A stretch of 64,000 nt of DNA from DATJHM01 sp035493895 (GCA_035493895.1 DATJHM010000261.1:62001-126000); one strand, 5' to 3'; positions 44,510 to 53,573 are shown, counted from the stretch's first letter. Program-made: numbers and translations. Notes: a model not told the origin generated them from the sequence alone.

Positions 44510-44819
44510 GCATGTGTGGGAAACGGCAATCTGCCTCACGGTAGAGATATAGGGGGCGCTTGCCGTTTTTTCATGCATGAAGAGAGGCGCGCTCCCGATT
44601 CTCCCACAGCCAGGGGCTCTGTATTGACAGTTTTCAATTTGCAATGGAAGAGTGGGCTCGATAATAGCATGATATGCTATATATTGATACGATACACATC
44701 GATTGCTCACCTATAGACAACCTATAGAAAAATCCCCTGTCGATCACAAGATCAGAATACGCCAGAGTGCATTCGAGAGTGATATCTTTGCGAGTTGAAA
44801 ATTCGTGATGAAAAATGCT

Positions 44820-44848
44820 TGACTTTTCAACGAGCAGCAAGTACACTC
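44820..44848 (+). promoter_or_regulatory. sigma70-like promoter upstream of a small ORF
   Basis: TTGACT at 44820-44825, an exact 17-base spacer and TACACT at 44843-44848. The start site would lie near 44855, about 70 bases before the small ORF at 44927. Confidence 0.5.
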
Positions 44849-44926
44849 ATTAGCAGTTAGCGGACATATCATTGTAATTGGTTCGGACAAAAATGATTGT
44901 AGAAACATATACAGGAGGTGAGTTCT

Positions 44927-45004
44927 ATGCGGAGACTGCTTTACAGCCCAATGCATACGGGACAAAGTGGCAGAACTCATCCGTCAAGCACCAGAAAAGC
45001 GTAG
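44927..45004 (+). CDS. possible 25-residue peptide with consensus Shine-Dalgarno
   Basis: ATG 44927 follows AGGAGGTG at seven-base spacing and opens 25 codons beginning MRRLLYSPMHTGQSGR, ending TAG at 45002-45004. The product would be small, basic and rich in Ser/Thr/Arg. It is positioned after a good promoter. No relatives are recognisable; it could be a leader peptide, a small protein or the remnant of a longer gene. Confidence 0.35.
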   Translation: MRRLLYSPMHTGQSGRTHPSSTRKA

Positions 45005-45311
45005 ATTTAGCTCGCTCTATGGATGTAGCGGCTCGGATTGATCGCTGTCCGGGTGGTATTTTTCACCTCCACTCTCCCTCACATGCACAAACATTCCTCA
45101 ATACATCAGTTATTCTCTCAGCGCTCGCGAGTACTGACTATGAATAATTTCTTAATAGTGTCCTCTATAGCTGTATTTCCAGGAACAGCATACAGAATGC
45201 ATACGACACAACGCAGGTAATACATGAAAAATAGAGGCAATCTGCTTCGCCGATCCGTTGCGTATGAGCAAACGCAGGAAGTCACAACCTCAAAGGAGAG
45301 GAGGTGAAAAC
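45005..45311. other. intergenic stretch, no gene seen
   Basis: About 300 bases between the small ORF and the charged 66-residue protein. It contains a weak GGTG/CACC hairpin near 45053-45068. No T-box core, tRNA or convincing ORF. Confidence 0.4.
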
Positions 45312-45512
45312 GTGAGAGGAAAGTTACGCGATAAGCGTGCCACCACCAGACGAGATAGCGTCAAACGCGAGCTTGCGGAGAGACGTAAGCCAAGCAAACG
45401 CGATGCGCGCTCTGGATACTGGCTAAATCAAGAGTCCGAGAACGAAGAAGATGATCTGGACCTTCTTGAAGAAGATGACGATGAAGACATTACGATTCCA
45501 CGCAATAAGTAG
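45312..45512 (+). CDS. small charge-segregated protein, 66 residues
   Basis: GTG 45312 follows AGGAGGTG, so the product is 66 residues. The first 35 are strongly basic (Arg/Lys in MRGKLRDKRATTRRD and following), and the last 30 are strongly acidic (an Asp/Glu run around 45-59) before IPRNK. Such a split of charge suggests binding to nucleic acid or ribosomes with an acidic tail, but this is inference. An upstream ATG at 45264 would add a further basic stretch but has no ribosome-binding site. Confidence 0.6.
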   Translation: MRGKLRDKRATTRRDSVKRELAERRKPSKRDARSGYWLNQESENEEDDLDLLEEDDDEDITIPRNK

Positions 45513-45560
45513 GGGTGCATACCACACCCCTACCCCTTTGTCGGCAGACGCCATTGCACC

Positions 45561-46742
45561 TCAGGGAATATCTACCTCGGGGAAAAGGCGGCGTGCGATA
45601 ACCAGGCGCTGTATCTGAGCTGTCCCTTCAAAGATATCGAAGACCTTGGCATCGCGAAACCATTTCTGGAGGAAACGCCGCCTCTCGCTCTCCTGTCCCG
45701 GGGCCGTAATGCGCACTGCCGACGCTGTGACCTTCATTACCAGATTGCCCGCATAGGCCTTGCACATCGAAGCCTCCTTCGAATTGGGCAGGCGCTGATC
45801 AGCCATCCACGCAGCACGCCATACCAGCAGGCGAGCCATCTCCAACTCCTGGCGAAGCTCCTCTAATTCGCTCAGCAACTCCCTGCGCTTATGCGCAGGA
45901 TAGCCGAGAGGGAGTTCGTCCTTGACCCACTCACAGGTGAGCTCATAGGCGGCACGAGCAATGCCAAGGGCGAGCGAACCAACCATCGGTCGTGTGGCAT
46001 CCAATGTCCCCATAGCGGCCTTAAATCCAGCCTTCTTGCTTGTCTCACGCCCGGCGAGGAGATGGTCACGAGGAATACGACACTGCTCAAAGAGCAATTC
46101 CGCCGTCTGTGAGGCGCGCAATCCCATCTTCTTCTCAATCCGCCCCACCAGCATACCGGGAGTCTCTTTCGGCACGACGAAAGGGCGAATACCGTCACGG
46201 CCCAATTGCTTATCAATAGTGGCAAAGACAATCACCAGATCGGCCCGCGCCCCATTGGTAATATATTGTTTGCGGCCATTCAAGACCCACTCGTCTCCGT
46301 CCAACACCGCCGTCGTCTCCATACCGGCCACATCCGAGCCTATGCCGGGTTCCGTCAGCGCCAGCGCTCCCCAATGGAGCTGACCATCCTGATAGCGAGC
46401 AAAGAAACGCTTCTGCTGCTCGGGCGTGCCCTGAGAGAGGAGCGGAGGAGCGGCCAGACCCGGACCGGGCAGAGCCGTGGAGAGCGCGGCATCCCCCCAG
46501 GCCATCTCTTCATTTGCCAGCATCGAGAGCAGATTGGACTGGCGCGGCTCGGGGGCCAGTTGCGCGTGCAGGGGCGCAAGGGCTTCTGCGGAGAGACGGC
46601 GCTGCATATTCCAGAAAAACGTTTCGGGAATCTCTTCCTGGCTATCACAGAGGAGCGAGATCGGACGCATCTCCTCGAGCGCAAGTTGATGCTGATAGTC
46701 GCGATAGGCTGCTTGAGCCTTACTGAGCGTAAATTTTATCAT
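45561..46742 (-). CDS. acyl-CoA dehydrogenase (catalytic-type subunit)
   Basis: 393 residues. It oxidises acyl-CoA thioesters at the alpha-beta bond with FAD. Visible are LTEPGIGSDVAGMETTA (FAD/substrate loop), the QTAELLFEQCRIP strand and the C-terminal catalytic segment in which Glu372 lies in IFEGTAQIQRLVIARRL, the position of the catalytic base in MCAD. It starts six bases after the stop of a second, shorter dehydrogenase. The two probably form one complex. Confidence 0.92.
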   Translation of the reverse strand: MIKFTLSKAQAAYRDYQHQLALEEMRPISLLCDSQEEIPETFFWNMQRRLSAEALAPLHAQLAPEPRQSNLLSMLANEEMAWGDAALSTALPGPGLAAPPLLSQGTPEQQKRFFARYQDGQLHWGALALTEPGIGSDVAGMETTAVLDGDEWVLNGRKQYITNGARADLVIVFATIDKQLGRDGIRPFVVPKETPGMLVGRIEKKMGLRASQTAELLFEQCRIPRDHLLAGRETSKKAGFKAAMGTLDATRPMVGSLALGIARAAYELTCEWVKDELPLGYPAHKRRELLSELEELRQELEMARLLVWRAAWMADQRLPNSKEASMCKAYAGNLVMKVTASAVRITAPGQESERRRFLQKWFRDAKVFDIFEGTAQIQRLVIARRLFPEVDIP

Positions 46743-46748
46743 GAGCAG

Positions 46749-47837
46749 CTACTCCATTGATGCCGCAGCGCGCATCCACATCTCGACGGGATGATCCTGC
46801 AAAAAACCAGCCCCGCCCAGAATCTGTACCGCATCGATTGTTGCCGACTTCGCCAGCTTGAGTGCCTGCGTGTGCGCTGCCTCACACTCGCGCACGAGAT
46901 AATCCGAGGAGGCGTCGTTATCCCAGGCAGACGCGGCCTGCCACACCAGGAGGCGCACACCGTCCAATTTCATCGCTATTTCGGCTATAGGAAACGCAAT
47001 GCCCTGATAGGAAACAATGGGACGACCGAAGGCGCGGCGCTCTTTTGCATACTCACCCGCATACTCCAGGGCTGCACGACTCAGGCCACACTGTACGCCA
47101 GCTCGCAACAGCAAGGCCAGACAATACGCACGCAAGACAGCGGCAGATGAGCCGGGAGTCCCGAGAAGCGCAGAGGCAGGTAAAAGCACATCCGTAAACG
47201 TATAGCTGGCGGAGGGCGCGGCAAGCAGTCCCAGTTTCTGTTCGTCTGGCGTAATTAGCAGGCCGGGACAGGGCTCAGGTAAGAGAAAAGCGGCGAATTG
47301 CGAGGGCTCGCCAGCGATGCGCACCAGCACGACACGAAGGTCTGCCTGCTGACCATGGAGGACGGAACGTTTGGTTCCTTGCAGAAGAAAAGCGTCACCA
47401 CTGCGTTGAGCGCTGGCACTGAGATCTGCCAGGGTATAGCCGCCGATTGGCTCAGCGAAAGCGAGACTGCCAGTGTGAGCGGCGGGCTCGCGACAGAATG
47501 GCGGCAGATAGTGGGCCTGTTGCGCGGGCGTGCCAGCCAGGGCAACCGTCAGTGGAGCAAGCATGGCTCCGAGAATATGTAAGGCCAGACCGGCATCACC
47601 GTAGCCAAATTCTTCGGCAATCAGAACATACGTGATCGCCTCTAACGCGCCCGAGCCACCGTAGTCCTCGGAGTAAGGCGTCGTCAGGCCAGTCTGCGCG
47701 ACAATGTGAGCGAGCGTCGGGGAGAGGCTTGCCTGTTGTTCTGCGATGCGCGCCTGGGGACGTAACTGCTCCATTGCAATGCTGTGCGCCAGACGACGAA
47801 TCTCTTCTTGCTCAGCGGTCGGAGAGAAATCCAGCAT
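46749..47837 (-). CDS. acyl-CoA dehydrogenase family protein lacking the catalytic C-terminus
   Basis: 362 residues. N-terminal helical domain LDFSPTAEQEEIRRLAHSIA, central FAD-binding beta domain (SLAFAEPIGGYTLADLSA) and C-terminal helical domain. It ends at HPVEMWMRAAASME, exactly where other family members continue into the RDAxxxxIYEGT segment with the catalytic Glu. The TEP and SD residues of the FAD loop are also altered. This resembles the non-catalytic partner in heterotetrameric acyl-CoA dehydrogenases of actinobacterial steroid degradation. AAAGGATGA precedes the ATG and lies in the arm of an inverted repeat. Confidence 0.87.
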   Translation of the reverse strand: MLDFSPTAEQEEIRRLAHSIAMEQLRPQARIAEQQASLSPTLAHIVAQTGLTTPYSEDYGGSGALEAITYVLIAEEFGYGDAGLALHILGAMLAPLTVALAGTPAQQAHYLPPFCREPAAHTGSLAFAEPIGGYTLADLSASAQRSGDAFLLQGTKRSVLHGQQADLRVVLVRIAGEPSQFAAFLLPEPCPGLLITPDEQKLGLLAAPSASYTFTDVLLPASALLGTPGSSAAVLRAYCLALLLRAGVQCGLSRAALEYAGEYAKERRAFGRPIVSYQGIAFPIAEIAMKLDGVRLLVWQAASAWDNDASSDYLVRECEAAHTQALKLAKSATIDAVQILGGAGFLQDHPVEMWMRAAASME

Positions 47838-47844
47838 ACGAACT

Positions 47845-47915
47845 CATCCTTTCGCATACATTACTGCGACATTGCATCTCGCAACATTGTATGCGAAAGG
47901 ATGTAAACAATGCAA
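47845..47915 (-). promoter_or_regulatory. promoter and 16-bp inverted repeat controlling the acyl-CoA dehydrogenase pair
   Basis: The plus-strand arms CATCCTTTCGCATACA (47845-47860) and TGTATGCGAAAGGATG (47888-47903) are perfect complements, with a nested TGCGA/TCGCA pair between them. On the minus strand TTGCAT (47915-47910), an 18-base spacer and TACAAT (47891-47886) form a promoter whose -10 and spacer lie in the upstream arm. The downstream arm contains the ribosome-binding site AAAGGATG of the gene. It may be a two-site operator or an RNA hairpin. Confidence 0.6.
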
Positions 47916-47929
47916 GAACAGGCTGCTCT

Positions 47930-48883
47930 TTACCGATGCTGTGAGAAAAGCCACTGGTAAAAGTCAGGAATCTGTTTCTGCTGCGCAACAGTGGGGTAAT
48001 AGACATTGCTCCAGATCACATGGCCCGCCCCTGCGATCTCGGTGTAGCGCGGATCACCTCCTGCGGCCTTAATGGCAGCGATCATATCGCGTGAGCCGGA
48101 GACCGGCACCGTCTTATCTTGCGAACCATGAAAGGCCCAGATAGGCATATGCACCAGCAGGGATGCTTTCGAAGGATCACCGGCCCCCGAAACCGGGGCA
48201 GCGGCCGCAAAGTAGTTGGGCCAGCGCTCAATCGCATCCCAGGTGCCATAACCACCAAGCGAGAGACCGGTCACATAAATGCGTTTCGCATCTATGCCAG
48301 AATAGCGCTGTTGCAGGCTATCCAGAAGCTCTTTACTCAAGTTCATCCAGGTACTGGGCTGCTTTGGCTGGACGTAGGAACCTTTGTAGACAGAAACATT
48401 GACCCATTGCTGCTTGAGCTGGATCTGAGGCACCACCACAAAGCATGGCCAGTTTTGTTGAATGTGCGGATTATTCGCTCCGGTATATTGAGAGCTCCAC
48501 ACCTGCACATACGAATTTCTCAGAATCGCCGTCTGATTTTGCGCCAACGTTTTATTCGGATCGCTTCGCTCGCCACCGCCGTGGAGTATTAATACCATGG
48601 GATATTTCTTCTGGGGATTATAGTGATCTGGCACATACAGATAATAAGGCAGCGTTTGTCCCCCGGATGAAAAAGAACCCGCAGTATAGCCATAGTTTTT
48701 GACCGTCGGCACAACAGGCCCTGATAAATGTTCTGCCACAACCTCCCGAGCACGTATCGTCTCAACAAGCATTTTTAAACTGGCAAAGACAAGCATGCCC
48801 ACCGCAAGGATCAGTATAACAATACTCACAGACCATTGGAATCTTGTAATATCTCTTTCGACAAGCTTTTTTCTAAAGTACAT
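47930..48883 (-). CDS. membrane-anchored alpha/beta-hydrolase (PHB depolymerase/feruloyl esterase-like)
   Basis: 317 residues. A signal anchor (about 18-42), then an extracytoplasmic hydrolase. YYLYVPDHYNPQKKYPMVLILHGGGER is the oxyanion strand region, the nucleophile elbow is GLSLGGYGTW, the acid lies in HGSQDKTVP and the histidine in GAGHVIW. This sequence style matches esterases of the polyhydroxybutyrate depolymerase/LpqC group that cleave external esters. It overlaps the acyltransferase gene by 11 bases. Confidence 0.85.
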   Translation of the reverse strand: MYFRKKLVERDITRFQWSVSIVILILAVGMLVFASLKMLVETIRAREVVAEHLSGPVVPTVKNYGYTAGSFSSGGQTLPYYLYVPDHYNPQKKYPMVLILHGGGERSDPNKTLAQNQTAILRNSYVQVWSSQYTGANNPHIQQNWPCFVVVPQIQLKQQWVNVSVYKGSYVQPKQPSTWMNLSKELLDSLQQRYSGIDAKRIYVTGLSLGGYGTWDAIERWPNYFAAAAPVSGAGDPSKASLLVHMPIWAFHGSQDKTVPVSGSRDMIAAIKAAGGDPRYTEIAGAGHVIWSNVYYPTVAQQKQIPDFYQWLFSQHR

Positions 48884-50105
48884 GTTGTTTTTGTTTTATT
48901 CCTTCTCCCGTAATTATCTCTTGAGGCTGCTGATCAATAACACTTTTCGACAGATTCGCACGGCGTCGAGGTTTAGATTCGCGCCCAACAAGACGACTCA
49001 GGATAGGAATTTGTAACAAAAGCATACTAAGTACTGCTGCTCCCCCTGCGGCAATGAACCAGGTCAGGAAGACACCGAGGGCGGCAGGCCAGGAAGACGG
49101 TATAGCAGGCACAAACCATCTCAGCAAAACAGTCAGGAAAAACGCATGCAAGAGATAGACGCCAAAGGATGCATCGGATAACAGATGCCAGAAGTGATAT
49201 CCCTTTGGTTGTCCATCCTGATTTTTCCGGCTCGCCCACAGACAGACCAGCCAGAAGCCACAGAGAATTACTGCCAGACTATAGAACACCATCACAGGCT
49301 GCAACACAGAGGTGACATGCGCCATCGGCTCCAGTTCCACGCGTAGCTGATAGGCATAATGCAACCAGAGTCCGGCTAACGCAACCAGCAATGCGCCACA
49401 AACAAGCCACCCGTTGCGTAACAAGAACGCGCGTACCTGCTCAAAGTAGAGCGCCGTAAAACCACCAACAAGAAAGTAGAACTGATATGTTAAGACAAAA
49501 CGATCTTGATATTGCACGACCACCTGCCAGAAACCCGAGGATGCCAATGTTCCCTTCTGCAAAAACTGATAGTCAAGATAGAACATCACCACCTGAAGCA
49601 CAAAGCTGATGGTCAACGAACGCCACGGATAGCGCTTGATATACTTCAACAGGAGTAAAAAGGCCGGTATAATCAGATAAAACTGCAAGGTGAGCAGAAT
49701 ATAATACATCTGATAAGACGAATTTCCTGTGAGTATATCATAAAGTGTTTTTCGTGTAAAGAAGGCTAGCGATGCTCCTGGAGTATTCACCCACACATAA
49801 GCAATACTCCAGATACAATAGGGAACTAATACGCCTATAGCACGCTTTTTCCAGAAACGTTTGAATCCGAACGGCTTTCCATAATAGACATAAACCATTG
49901 CGAAAGCCGTAAGGAACATAAAGACCGCTCTCGTGAAATGAAGTGCCACCACGATGGCATTCTGTATATCCACGCCCGCTTCAGTGTGATTGAGAGCCAG
50001 CGTAAAAGAAAACGCATGGACGGCAACAACACCAAGGGCGGTTATTCCACGTAAAGGGTCTAATTCAAACACATGGGGGCGGCGTGCCCGTTGTTCTAGC
50101 GCCAC
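48873..50105 (-). CDS. acyltransferase family 3 membrane protein
   Basis: 410 residues with about ten transmembrane helices. The first helix motif FELDPLRGITALGVVAVHAFSF contains the catalytic His of acyltransferase-3 proteins, and SDASFGVYLLHAFFL near the end is also typical. These enzymes acylate surface glycans or lipids. GTG 50105 is chosen because GAGGAAAG lies upstream; a TTG at 50132 has no support. Clustered with an acyl-CoA ligase that could supply activated acyl groups and an esterase that could remove them. Confidence 0.9.
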   Translation of the reverse strand: MALEQRARRPHVFELDPLRGITALGVVAVHAFSFTLALNHTEAGVDIQNAIVVALHFTRAVFMFLTAFAMVYVYYGKPFGFKRFWKKRAIGVLVPYCIWSIAYVWVNTPGASLAFFTRKTLYDILTGNSSYQMYYILLTLQFYLIIPAFLLLLKYIKRYPWRSLTISFVLQVVMFYLDYQFLQKGTLASSGFWQVVVQYQDRFVLTYQFYFLVGGFTALYFEQVRAFLLRNGWLVCGALLVALAGLWLHYAYQLRVELEPMAHVTSVLQPVMVFYSLAVILCGFWLVCLWASRKNQDGQPKGYHFWHLLSDASFGVYLLHAFFLTVLLRWFVPAIPSSWPAALGVFLTWFIAAGGAAVLSMLLLQIPILSRLVGRESKPRRRANLSKSVIDQQPQEIITGEGIKQKQHVL

Positions 50106-50161
50106 GTTTCTTTCCTCAATTCTTCCCTTCAAATTGCTTCATAGACGACATAAGAGTTTGG

Positions 50162-51727
50162 TCAGGATGCCTGAGCCGAATTCGCAACGGCCTGTGCCGC
50201 GAAACGCGCCTGCTCACGAGCACGCAAAACGTGACGCTCAATTTTTCCGGTAGCATTTTTGGGGAGAGAATCCAGAGGAATAAAAGCAACAGGAACTTTA
50301 TAAGCACTCAGGAGTTGCGCAGCATGCTGGCGCAACTCCTGCTCCATCTGTTCGGACCATTTTCCCTGTAGCACAATATAGGCAACCACTACCTCACCAT
50401 AAATGTGATCGGGACGACCAACAACGGCAGCCTCGCGCACGATGGGTAAGCTCAGTAGCGCTTCCTCAACCTCGCGTGGCGCAATATTTTCGCCGCCACG
50501 ATTCACGACCTCACGCAAACGGCCTTTGATAAACAGGTAGCCATCTTCATCCATATAGCCCAGATCGCCAGTGCGGAACCACTCACCCTGAAAGGCATCC
50601 TTGCCTGCATCGTTTTGATAGGCATGAATTACCGCAGGACCGGAGATACAGATCTCGCCCGTCTCTCCTTTTCTTACCTCATGCATTTCTTCGCCATCTT
50701 GCTTATTGCGTGGAACACAAATGCGCATCGTCACACCCACGGGACGACCGGCTGAGCCCGCTTTATGCTTGCCCGGGGGGACTGGATTGGCGGCCACCTG
50801 ACTTGCCGCCTCTGACAGGCCGTAGGTTTCGATGACAGGAATACCAAAACGCTCTTCAAACTTTCGCATATCCGCGCCCGGCAACGAGGCTGATCCGGTG
50901 CGCATGAAACGCAACGTCCCCGGCAGGAAAGCGGGTTTCTCCGTCTCCAGAAGTATCGCTACGATAGTGGGGACAATGCTGGCCCAGGTGATACGATAGC
51001 GCTCGATCCAGGACCAGAAGTTTCGGCGGCTAAAGCGGGGAGCAATCACAACCGAACCGCCTGCCAGCAACGAGGCGAAAAGGCTGACAACGGGCGCGTT
51101 GACATGAAAGAAGGGTAGCACAGTCAGGCCACGGTCTCGGTTAGAAAGACGATGGCTGATACGGACATGGTCAGCGGTCCAGGCGATTTGTCGAGCGCTC
51201 AGCACCACCCCTTTCGGCTCACCAGTCGTCCCGGAAGTCGTCAGGCAGGCGCGCCCCTCCAGCGGAATGAGCGGGTCCAGAGATGATGCCTGTTTGAGCA
51301 AAACCTCGCACATGTCCCTTGTCACCACCATGGCTGAGGGATAGGCGAAGTCATTTGCATCTTCCTCTCGTTCCACAAAAAGCAGATCAGGTTGCTGGCG
51401 GTTTGCGGCCCTGGCTTTTTCCTCACGTGTAGCCCCTGGAGATACGGGCACGAGAAAATGACCGCCAGTGATCGCGCTTATCCAGAGCAGCGAGTCCACA
51501 ATCCCCCCGGGCAAAGCGACAAGCATGCAGCGGGGTGTCGCCCCCAGAAACCGCCGAAAGGTATTTACCGCAGCCAGTGTCTTCTCATAGGTTATTTCTC
51601 TGCCCGTCTCTGCCTCAATAACATATGGCAGATCAGGCTGCACCGTCGCCCATCCAACCAGGCCGCGATATAAGATACCATCAACCGGTTGCTCCACGCC
51701 CCGCAAACTTTTCTCAGTATCTAACAT
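50162..51727 (-). CDS. acyl-CoA synthetase (AMP-forming), ANL superfamily
   Basis: 521 residues. It adenylates a carboxylate and transfers it to CoA. The P-loop-like motif LTTSGTTGEPKGVV, the A5 motif IETYGLSEAASQ, the hinge TGDLGYMDEDGYLFIKGRLREVVNRGGENI and the C-terminal lysine in LPKNATGKIERH are intact. It looks most like the oxalate-CoA ligase/long-chain group; substrate not assignable. GGAG lies upstream of the ATG. It is 63 bases after the MFS gene and 56 bases before the acyltransferase. Confidence 0.92.
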   Translation of the reverse strand: MLDTEKSLRGVEQPVDGILYRGLVGWATVQPDLPYVIEAETGREITYEKTLAAVNTFRRFLGATPRCMLVALPGGIVDSLLWISAITGGHFLVPVSPGATREEKARAANRQQPDLLFVEREEDANDFAYPSAMVVTRDMCEVLLKQASSLDPLIPLEGRACLTTSGTTGEPKGVVLSARQIAWTADHVRISHRLSNRDRGLTVLPFFHVNAPVVSLFASLLAGGSVVIAPRFSRRNFWSWIERYRITWASIVPTIVAILLETEKPAFLPGTLRFMRTGSASLPGADMRKFEERFGIPVIETYGLSEAASQVAANPVPPGKHKAGSAGRPVGVTMRICVPRNKQDGEEMHEVRKGETGEICISGPAVIHAYQNDAGKDAFQGEWFRTGDLGYMDEDGYLFIKGRLREVVNRGGENIAPREVEEALLSLPIVREAAVVGRPDHIYGEVVVAYIVLQGKWSEQMEQELRQHAAQLLSAYKVPVAFIPLDSLPKNATGKIERHVLRAREQARFAAQAVANSAQAS

Positions 51728-51790
51728 ATTTTTTCTCCATAAGGTATCTATTCAATAACAACACGACCCCCACCAGCACACGTTTTCATC

Positions 51791-53176
51791 CTATTTCTGC
51801 AAACCTACCTCGACGGCCTTCTCTAAGATCGCACCCTTTGTTTCGGTCCCCAGAAGTGCAACTGCAATGACACCCACGATGGCCAATACCGCAACAAAAA
51901 TATATGAGCCAGGAACGCCAACACTCTCGAGCGTAAACGACATAATGAACGGGGCTAAAGCGCCACCAAAGAGGCGTCCAATACATTCGAAGAAACTGAT
52001 GCCCGTCTGGCGAATGCTGGTAGGATACTGTTCAGCGCCATACATTTTGATCGCAGGGTCCACGCCAATGCCGAAGAACGACATCACACATCCGCAGAAG
52101 AGGGCAATCCCGACGCCATGCGCATAGCCGAAGAGAATCGCGCTGGCCGCAGCAATCAGCGTAAAGGAGACCAGCGTAAACTTCCGCCCAAAGCGCTCCA
52201 TAGTATAGCCCGCAAGATATTTTCCTGGAATAGAGGCAATCACAATGATCGTTGTGAGTAAAAAGGCATTGCTGAGACCATAGCCTTGCTTCAGGAGTAC
52301 CGTTGGAGTGTAGGTCTGTATTGCATAGAAAATGAAGAGGATGCAGGCGAAGGAAATCCACATCATCAACGTGCGCTTGAGATAGTCACGCCGGAAAATC
52401 AGAGCCGGTGATGACATAGACTCAACAGGATTTACATTCGTCTCAATGGCCAGTTCAGGTAACGCTTTCCCCGTACGCTGCTCCACAGCGTTTTCAATGC
52501 CACTGACAATCTGATCGGCCTCAAGCATTCTCCCCTGAGTTTGCAGCCAGCGTGGAGACTCGGGCATCCATTTCAGCAGAACGGGCACGAAGAGCAGCGG
52601 CAGACCACCGATAAAGAAGAGCACGCGCCAACCAAATACGCCCGGCAATTGCGGGATCACGGCGAATGCAATCAGTGGAGCCAGAAAATAGCCAAAGGAG
52701 AGGCAAGAATCGAGGATCGCAGCCATCGCGCCCCGGAAGCGGCGCGGCGTCAATTCAGCCGCAATAGTATAGGGGATCGGAAAGACCGCGCCCATACCCA
52801 GGCCAGCCACGATACGCATGATAATCAGCGATGGCACATTCGGCATAAAGCCGCAGAGGAGCGAAAATACGCCATACCAGGCAGTACCAAAAATGAGTAC
52901 TTTTTTGCGCCCGACCCTGTCCGCCAACCAGCCAGATGGTATAACCGCGAGTACGATGCCCAGCGTCGAGGCAACGGCCAGCAATCCCTGGCTAAAGCTG
53001 TTCAATTGATACTGCTGTCCCAACGATGGTAGAACGTTGCCGATAATACCGATATCATAGGACTCAATGAGCCACGCAATACCAACGAGGAACATAATGC
53101 GCCATGTTTCCCTGCTTAACGGAAGCCTATCGATGCGCTCAGGAATTGCGCTCTGAATCTGTGCTGTTGTATACAA
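51791..53176 (-). CDS. MFS transporter, sugar/organic acid (SP/AAHS-like) family
   Basis: 461 residues, twelve helices with the loop 2-3 motif GWLADRVGRKKVLIFG and the loop 4-5 signature ELTPRRFRGAM. PESPRWLQTQGRMLEAD in the central loop is typical for the SP and aromatic acid:H+ symporter groups. The start is TTG 53176, preceded by AAGGTGGGG. First gene of the ligase-acyltransferase-esterase operon, so it may import the carboxylate that the ligase activates. Confidence 0.9.
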   Translation of the reverse strand: MYTTAQIQSAIPERIDRLPLSRETWRIMFLVGIAWLIESYDIGIIGNVLPSLGQQYQLNSFSQGLLAVASTLGIVLAVIPSGWLADRVGRKKVLIFGTAWYGVFSLLCGFMPNVPSLIIMRIVAGLGMGAVFPIPYTIAAELTPRRFRGAMAAILDSCLSFGYFLAPLIAFAVIPQLPGVFGWRVLFFIGGLPLLFVPVLLKWMPESPRWLQTQGRMLEADQIVSGIENAVEQRTGKALPELAIETNVNPVESMSSPALIFRRDYLKRTLMMWISFACILFIFYAIQTYTPTVLLKQGYGLSNAFLLTTIIVIASIPGKYLAGYTMERFGRKFTLVSFTLIAAASAILFGYAHGVGIALFCGCVMSFFGIGVDPAIKMYGAEQYPTSIRQTGISFFECIGRLFGGALAPFIMSFTLESVGVPGSYIFVAVLAIVGVIAVALLGTETKGAILEKAVEVGLQK

Positions 53177-53283
53177 GTCACCCCACCTTATTTCGACTAT
53201 TTTCTAGATAGACAAAATTGGTCACGTATTCGTCTGTTTCACTAAACCTATCCTGTCATCTTTAGCTGAAAAAAAGCCCGCGC

Positions 53284-53316
53284 TTCGCTGAAAATTCGCT
53301 GAATTTATGCAGCGAA
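53284..53316. repeat. short direct and inverted repeats upstream of the MFS operon
   Basis: TTCGCTGAA occurs at 53284-53292 and 53295-53303, and its partial complement CAGCGAA at 53310-53316. Spacing of about one helical turn suggests a possible regulator-binding array for the minus-strand operon. Confidence 0.35.
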
Positions 53317-53421
53317 CTGCCCATACCAGGCAGCAAACAAGCACAATTAGCAGCAGTTGAGTTCTGCTAGTGGGGCCAGATGTGCAAGAATATGCGGCAA
53401 TTGAGTAGTTACAGAGAGTCA

Positions 53422-53462
53422 GGCCATTCATCCCCGCGTATTTATACCGGGGATGAATGGCC
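53422..53462. repeat. left-end palindrome of the TnpB element
   Basis: GGCCATTCATCCCCG (53422-53436) pairs with CGGGGATGAATGGCC (53448-53462) around an AT-rich loop. It is comparable to the subterminal hairpins recognised by Y1 transposases. Confidence 0.6.
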
Positions 53463-53544
53463 CTTCCTTCTATTTGGGGAGGATTGGGATGAGGGGTATA
53501 GCTCGCACCTCCTCTATTTCCCGTATAATAGTACTATTATATTA

Positions 53545-53573
53545 TTGCATGTATTTTTATATGATGATAAGAT
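53545..53573 (+). promoter_or_regulatory. promoter of tnpB
   Basis: TTGCAT (53545-53550), a 17-base spacer and TAAGAT (53568-53573), about 60 bases upstream of the tnpB ATG. Confidence 0.45.

Noticed and set aside
45053..45080. GGTGGTATTTTTCACC as a possible T-box or riboswitch fragment
   Set aside because: Stem of only four pairs and no downstream terminator or aminoacyl-tRNA synthetase gene.
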